A stretch of DNA of 64,000 bases from Branchiostoma floridae (lineage: Eukaryota > Chordata > Leptocardii > Amphioxiformes > Branchiostomatidae): NCBI RefSeq assembly GCF_000003815.2, contig NC_049986.1, positions 17,657,991 through 17,721,990 on the forward strand. The letters are read 5' to 3'. Position 1 is the first letter of the stretch. Each line of letters opens with the position of its first letter. The translations under genes were made by a program, and so were the position numbers. Positions 59,185 through 64,000 of the stretch are shown here, one piece after another. The notes beneath the pieces were generated by a model that made no database searches, had not been told where the DNA came from, and saw only the letters and a list, made by a program, of their open reading frames with translations.

Positions 59185-59471
59185 TGGGTGACACTTGCCT
59201 CATGACATGTTGTTCAAAGTTGGAATGGGGACAGTGAAAGAAAAGTACAAAATTTCAGAAGTGTCTTTTTAGATTCCATCACTTACTAGCAAACAGCATG
59301 GAATGTTGATCAGAGAGGCCTTTTGTAATGATAGGACACCGATACTATAATAGAACACTTTCTTCTGTTGTTGAGTGCTGATTCTAAACTTTGAATATAA
59401 TCAGTAATGTTTCCTTAAAGTTAAACATATATTTTCCAGGTCTTCCACAATATGTCACACAACCAGTAAAC
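59185..59471 (+). repeat. Upstream copy of the acceptor region of PPIP5K exon at 60090
   Basis: About 285 bases match 59868-60120: shared blocks include TGACATGTT, TAATAGAACACTTTCTTCTG and ATTTTCCAGGTC. The copy keeps a TTTTCCAG acceptor (ending 59439) and the first ~30 exon bases (TCTTCCACAATA), then is cut by the MITE at 59472. Confidence 0.88.
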
Positions 59472-59834
59472 CAGGGCTTTAGCCAGCTCGAATTTTTTTT
59501 CCGTCAGCCAATTCCAATCGTCGTGAAAATCGCGAAAATTAATTTTCCCTATGACACTACAAAGTAGTAAATGTTGCCATTGAGACCTTGAAAAACCAGT
59601 TTTAATGAGATTATCGTATGCGAAAGAGCGCCGACACACATTGTCAACAATCTTAACAATAGCAAAACAAACAGTGTGTGGCTTTTACAGCCGTGGACAG
59701 TGTCGCCAAGCCGCCTGTAGCTTCCACCAAGGATTTTTGTCCGTCAAGGTTGACGGATTGCTTTTAAAATTTTTCCGTCAGACGCAGTAAATTTCCGTCA
59801 ATTGACGGAAAAACGGACGCTGGCTAGAGCCCTG
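59472..59834. mobile_element. hAT-like MITE with 8-bp duplication
   Basis: Ends CAGGGCTTTAGCCAGC and GCTGGCTAGAGCCCTG, flanked by CAGTAAAC (59464-59471) and CAGTTAAC (59835-59842), an 8-bp duplication with one change. TTCCGTCA/TGACGGA motifs repeat inside. It sits in the copied exon start described at 59185. Confidence 0.88.
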
Positions 59835-60089
59835 CAGTTAACCCACTTACTAGTATCAAACTGGTTGTACTCTTGCCTTGTGACATGTTAGCCAAAGTTA
59901 GAATGTGGACAGTGAAAAAAATAGTACAAATTTCAAAAGTGCTTTTTAGATTCCAGCACTTGTAATGTTCTCTTATTGAAAGGCCTTTTCTAATGATAGA
60001 ACACTTATACTGTAATAGAACACTTTCTTCTGTTGTTGAATGTTTATTCTTCGAAAATAGTCATGTTTCCTTAAACATACATTTTCCAG

Positions 60090-63000
60090 GTCGTCCACAA
60101 TAGGTAACCCAGCCAGTAAACCCCCAGGGCCGACCCATGGCCCAGAAAGCAGCGCGCCCCCAGGCCCCCAACCCATGTCCCCGTCCGGCCCACAGATGGC
60201 CTTCTTCGGACCATCCATGGTGCCGGCCGTTGCCGCCGGTTTGCCCACGCCGGGCAGCGAGAAGGACTCCTCCCAGGAGAACGAGAGCACGGGGAACGAG
60301 AGCGACGGGAGTCGAGCGGGCTTTTTTATCGGAGACGACGAGGTGGACGATGCGGACAACAGATTCAGCAGATCAGATAGCGAAGTTAGTCTTCTGAAAA
60401 CTTCTAATTGTTAAAACATTTAGTCGACAAACATCAACTCTTTCCATAAAGCAAGTAAATAATTGCTAAGCAGCAAGGCAAGATATGTATCTAAAGATCC
60501 CATTGAAATATACTTAGAAGCGATTTAGATAGTGGATGGAATGGAATGTAAGAGCTTAAATATTTTTGGAGTGCAATGATTTTCATTTTTTTTTTGGTTC
60601 TCCTCATGTTACAGTATGCTTTATCTGTTATCAATACTAGTATCACCTTAAAGTTAAACCAAGGGAATGTTAAACATTTAGAGCAAGTTTAGTCACAAGT
60701 ACATATAATTATATTTTATACATGCATTCTACCTATGAATTTATGATTGCAGTTCAGGCTCGCATCGAGCTCACACCAACCGTTTCCTTCTCTCCCAGCA
60801 GTCGCAGGAGTCGGATTACGAGCCGGACCGTCCCATCATCGTGGGGATCTGCTCCATGGCCAAGAAGGCCCAGTCCAAACCCATGAAGGAGATCTGTGCA
60901 CGGCTGGAGAAGTTCAAGTTCCTACGGGTCCTGGTGTTCGAGGAGACCGTCATCCTCAACAAACCTGTGGAGGAATGGCCGCTGTGCGACTGTATCATCT
61001 CCTTTTATTCAAAAGGTGACAATATACTGTAGATGCATTTAAGTTCGCTGGGAATTATTTTCGCAGTAGCGGGAAAAGGACTTTTCGCGGTAGCACCATG
61101 CACTGTAATCTCTAACTGCCATGGAAAAATGTTTGCGGTGGTTTTTGATTTGCGTTGAAGCGGCCAGTACAAAAAACGCGAACATTAAACCACTGCGAAA
61201 GTTTCTGCATTTACAGTAGTACCTGACTATAAAGACCACACAATCGCCACAGTAGGTAGATGGCCAGTATTCCACTACAGACACGATTCTTTCAAACACT
61301 TGGATTGATGGGGAAAGTGATCTAAGGAGCCACCGTAAAAAGGCCTCAATAGCCAAGTGGTCCTTTAATGCAAAGATGGTGACAAGTACAGCTTGTACTG
61401 TATAATTTTTTATGAATGCAAGCTTTTCTCACACAAATACATGTTTTACCCCAACCTTACAAGATTGACTTGATTCTGTCATCTCTAGAAATGGGGTGCT
61501 TTATTAGAAATAGTCTAGTTCATGATTCTTTACATGTATATTGTTATTGTTAGCAACAGTCACTAGAAATCAGGATGGTGTCAGTGAATACTTGCAAAAA
61601 CCTTGACTTAACAATTGAAATTCAGTCTTTCTCAAACTACTTTAACTGGAGATGTCTGATGTCACATTGCCTGTACTGTACATAGGCTTCCCACTCGACA
61701 AGGCTGTTAAGTACACACGGCTAAGGAAGCCCTACCTGGTCAACAACCTGGACATGCAATACCTTATCCAGGACCGGAGAGAAGTGTACCGGATACTACA
61801 GGAGCAGGGGATCGAGCTGCCCAGATATGCAATATTCAACAGGGACACTGGGAGCACTGAAGGTATCAAATCATGTTCTGTTGTTAGATTAAGACCCCAG
61901 AGGTGCTACTGCATTGTAACATTTAAGCGTTTTAATACCCCTATCACATTTGGCAAAAATCGATCGGACGATAATTCTGCAGCAATCGCTTGTAATAATA
62001 ACTTTATTGAACAACAATTGTACAAGATACAAGGTATGGCTTATATGTGACAGGGGCGGTTTTCAGGTGGAAAAATATGCGTAACCCTCTGTCGATCTTA
62101 ACTATGGCCAATCTTCCATCGATGCGCCCGAAGATTGTGGATAATATGACTGGGGTATAAGGAAGATGCTAATACCATAACTATATTGTAGCATTTAGAC
62201 TTTCATGTACGAGGGAGATGGCTGATGGCTACTGTGTTGTAGTATTAATACTCAGGGGTTAGCTGCTGTAATAGGAATGAAGCTTGTACAAAATGGTATC
62301 TTTTATAAACGACAGCGTATAGAGAAACATAAGTACTGTAGAAGTGTTAGACTCTGCAGAAAAGAGCGGCAGGCTTTGATAGCCCACATTGGCACCAGAT
62401 AAAGAGTGGTAGAGAGAGACAGACATAGACTATACTTCTAATCATTACAAAGTACAGCAGTTGAGCAATTCACAAATGTACTTGTTTACCTTCACAGAGT
62501 CAGCCCTGGTGGAAGGCGAGGACCAGGTAGAAGTAGACAATGTGGTGTTCCAGAAGCCTTTTGTAGAGAAGCCAGTCAGTGCTGAGGACCACAACGTCTA
62601 CATCTACTACCCTACTTCTGCAGGAGGGGGCAGCCAGAGACTCTTCAGAAAGGTTGGGCTTTTTTTGTGTCAGAGAGATTTAATTGTTATATATAGTAGA
62701 GTGGACTCAGGGTTAAACAAGTTTTCTAAAATCCACTTGTCCTATCGGGCAAGCACATAAAAAATGTACTTGCCCGAACCAATTTTTCACTTGCCCAAAA
62801 TTCAAATGTCACTTTTACTAGTATATGCATTTTCACTTCCAGCAATTCTGGAATTCTCTGTAGACAATTGCTTGATGTCATGACTGTAAAAAGTAACAAG
62901 TATATCAAAATTGCACTAAAATCAATGGAAAAATCTTACTTGCCCGATCGGACAAGTGGGGTAGGACATGCACTTGCCCGAACAGCACTTTCACTTGCCC

Positions 63001-63813
63001 TGGACAATAGGGCTAGTGGACTTGTTTATCCCTGGGACCCATTTCTCAGCTAACCAACATCTATTGCAACACAGTCATTCCTCAGCATGACATCTGGAGC
63101 TGCATAGTTCAAGTTTCTGAACCTTTATTCAGCCTGCCAGAGAGATTTAATTGTTGTAAGGGTTAGTTTTGACTTGAAGGATCCTACACTCTTTATACTA
63201 CAATTACAAATACTTGTATCGTGAATGAACTATTGTTTTCTTAGCTTGTCTATGTTTCTTATTGTCTTATGCCCTTTCTAATCTAGTTCAAATGCAACCT
63301 TTTCATACATCTTCAGTTCTGCACTTTTGTCTAATAAACTGAAAGGGTTGCAAAGCTGTATGGGTAAGGGGGTTAAGTCTGCCATCTCTGATGGCCTTGA
63401 TTCTGTCGATTGCAGATTGGCAGCTGTAGCAGTGTGTATTCCCCCGAGAGTTGTATTAAAAAAAACACAATTTGGAAGGGTTGCAGAGCTGTATGGGTAA
63501 GGGGCTGAAGCCTGCCCATCACTGATTACCTTGATTTTGTTCATTGCAGATTGGCAACCGCAGCAGTGTGTATTCCCCCGAGAGTTGCGTGAGGAAAACC
63601 GGGTCGTACATCTACGAAGAGTTCATGCCCACGGACGGCACGGACGTGAAGGTATACACGGTGGGACCGGAGTACGCTCACGCCGAGGCACGCAAGTCAC
63701 CGGCGCTGGATGGGAAGGTTGAACGGGACAGCGAGGGGAAGGAGGTCCGCTATCCCGTCATCCTCAACAACCGGGAGAAACTCATCGCAAAGAAAGTCTG
63801 TCTCGCATTCCAG
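60090..63813 (+). CDS. PPIP5K: Inositol hexakisphosphate / PP-IP5 kinase (VIP1 type), 5' part
   Basis: Makes inositol pyrophosphates by phosphorylating InsP6 and 5-InsP7. Exons in the window: 60090-60384, 60799-61015, 61686-61862, 62498-62652 and 63550-63813, with agreeing phases (about 369 aa); the gene continues to the right. The first exon shown is proline/glycine-rich then acidic ([18 protein letters not shown]); its frame is open to the acceptor, so an upstream exon is expected, though ATG at 60175 could start translation. From [13 protein letters not shown] on, the ATP-grasp kinase part is nearly the vertebrate sequence: [102 protein letters not shown]. The phosphatase-like domain is expected beyond the window. 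Vertebrates have two paralogs; a single pro-ortholog is likely here. Confidence 0.94.
61025..61218. mobile_element. MITE, family C, third copy (inverted)
   Basis: TACTGTAGATGCATTTAAG at the left and CTGCATTTACAGTA at the right, with GCGGTAGC and TTTGCGGTGG interior motifs. Orientation is opposite to the copies at 9364 and 28728 and it is more diverged. Its left end is 9 bases after the donor of PPIP5K exon 60799-61015. Confidence 0.85.
61863..62497 (+). other. PPIP5K intron, nothing recognised
   Basis: No exon or complete element seen. AAAATCGATCGGACGATAAT near 61956 resembles the arm of the element at 37227-37416 and may be a solo fragment. Confidence 0.4.
62708..63034. mobile_element. MITE, family B, second copy (inverted)
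   Basis: Ends CAGGGTTAAACAAGT and ACTTGTTTATCCCTG, flanked by GGACT (62703-62707) and GGACC (63035-63039), a 5-bp duplication with one change. CTTGCCCG motifs are repeated inside. The whole sequence aligns with the reverse of 13127-13472. Confidence 0.88.
63335..63472 (+). repeat. Upstream copy of the acceptor region of PPIP5K exon at 63550
   Basis: About 135 bases match 63473-63600: AAGGGTTGCA, GAGCTGTATGGGTAAGGGG, CATTGCAGATTGGCA and then the exon start coding SSVYSPESC, which in the copy degenerates after GAGTTGTATTAAAA (in-frame TAA). It keeps its own GATTGCAG acceptor ending at about 63416. Confidence 0.92.
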
Positions 63814-64000
63814 GTAAGGGAGTGAACAATTGGTTTTGGTTTGGCTTTCTGTGTATGGGTGCTGTGCCTGGTGTTAAACATGCTATCCTCATGCTGTCTT
63901 TAGTGACAAGGCTACTGTCCATGGTGCTGAACATGCTATTCTCATGCTAGGAATGCTGTCCCTAGTGACATGGGTGTTGTCCCTAGTGCTGAAAAGCTAT

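Noticed and set aside
60137..60397. Alternative-frame proline/arginine-rich open frame in the first PPIP5K exon.
   Set aside because: GC-rich exon gives overlapping frames; the 60175 frame joins in phase with the kinase exons.
1..64000. tRNA, rRNA or snRNA genes.
   Set aside because: I looked for A/B box and conserved loops by eye and found nothing convincing; a scan with covariance models would be decisive.

Overview
The window looks like chordate nuclear DNA, most likely a cephalochordate (Branchiostoma/amphioxus). The coding exons are short, bounded by GT/AG sites, separated by large introns, and very close to vertebrate genes I recognise. The non-coding DNA is packed with short terminal-inverted-repeat elements and LINE tails. 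The species is an inference; no search was run. I reconstructed splice structures by reading junctions and checking that phases add up.

Layout: (1) 1-18.2 kb, + strand: the 3' part of alpha-spectrin (SPTAN1 type), from the last spectrin repeats through the calmodulin-like EF-hand domain. It has three small candidate cassette exons and two alternative last exons. (2) 20.4-30.0 kb, - strand: two paralogous genes for small secreted coiled-coil proteins (about 79 and 78 aa), with similar upstream and 3' sequences and many mobile elements between them. (3) 31.3-33.7 kb, + strand: a MIF4G-domain protein like MIF4GD/SLIP1, 5 coding exons, 265 aa. (4) 35.6-44.7 kb, - strand: a TTC23-like tetratricopeptide protein, 12 coding exons, 505 aa, with a TATA-less promoter-like segment at 45.0-45.1 kb. 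(5) 46.6-55.8 kb: a very large inverted repeat whose arms are satellite arrays of about 90 bp units, broken by two assembly gaps. (6) 55.75 kb, + strand: one isolated candidate first exon of unknown gene. (7) 60.1-63.8 kb and beyond the window, + strand: the 5' part of a diphosphoinositol-pentakisphosphate kinase (PPIP5K/VIP1 type), ATP-grasp domain.

The genes do not form an operon or obvious pathway: membrane skeleton, histone-mRNA/translation, ciliary TPR protein and inositol pyrophosphate kinase simply lie side by side.

The most unusual things I see are: (a) repeated tandem duplications that span a splice junction plus a bit of exon, in three unrelated genes, leaving decoy splice sites in the introns; (b) the giant foldback-like satellite element; (c) duplicated terminal EF-hand exons and a conserved 18-nt microexon in alpha-spectrin; (d) small inverted-repeat transposon families with 5-bp target duplications and internal repeated motifs, some nested; (e) the pair of small secreted-protein genes, whose function I do not recognise.
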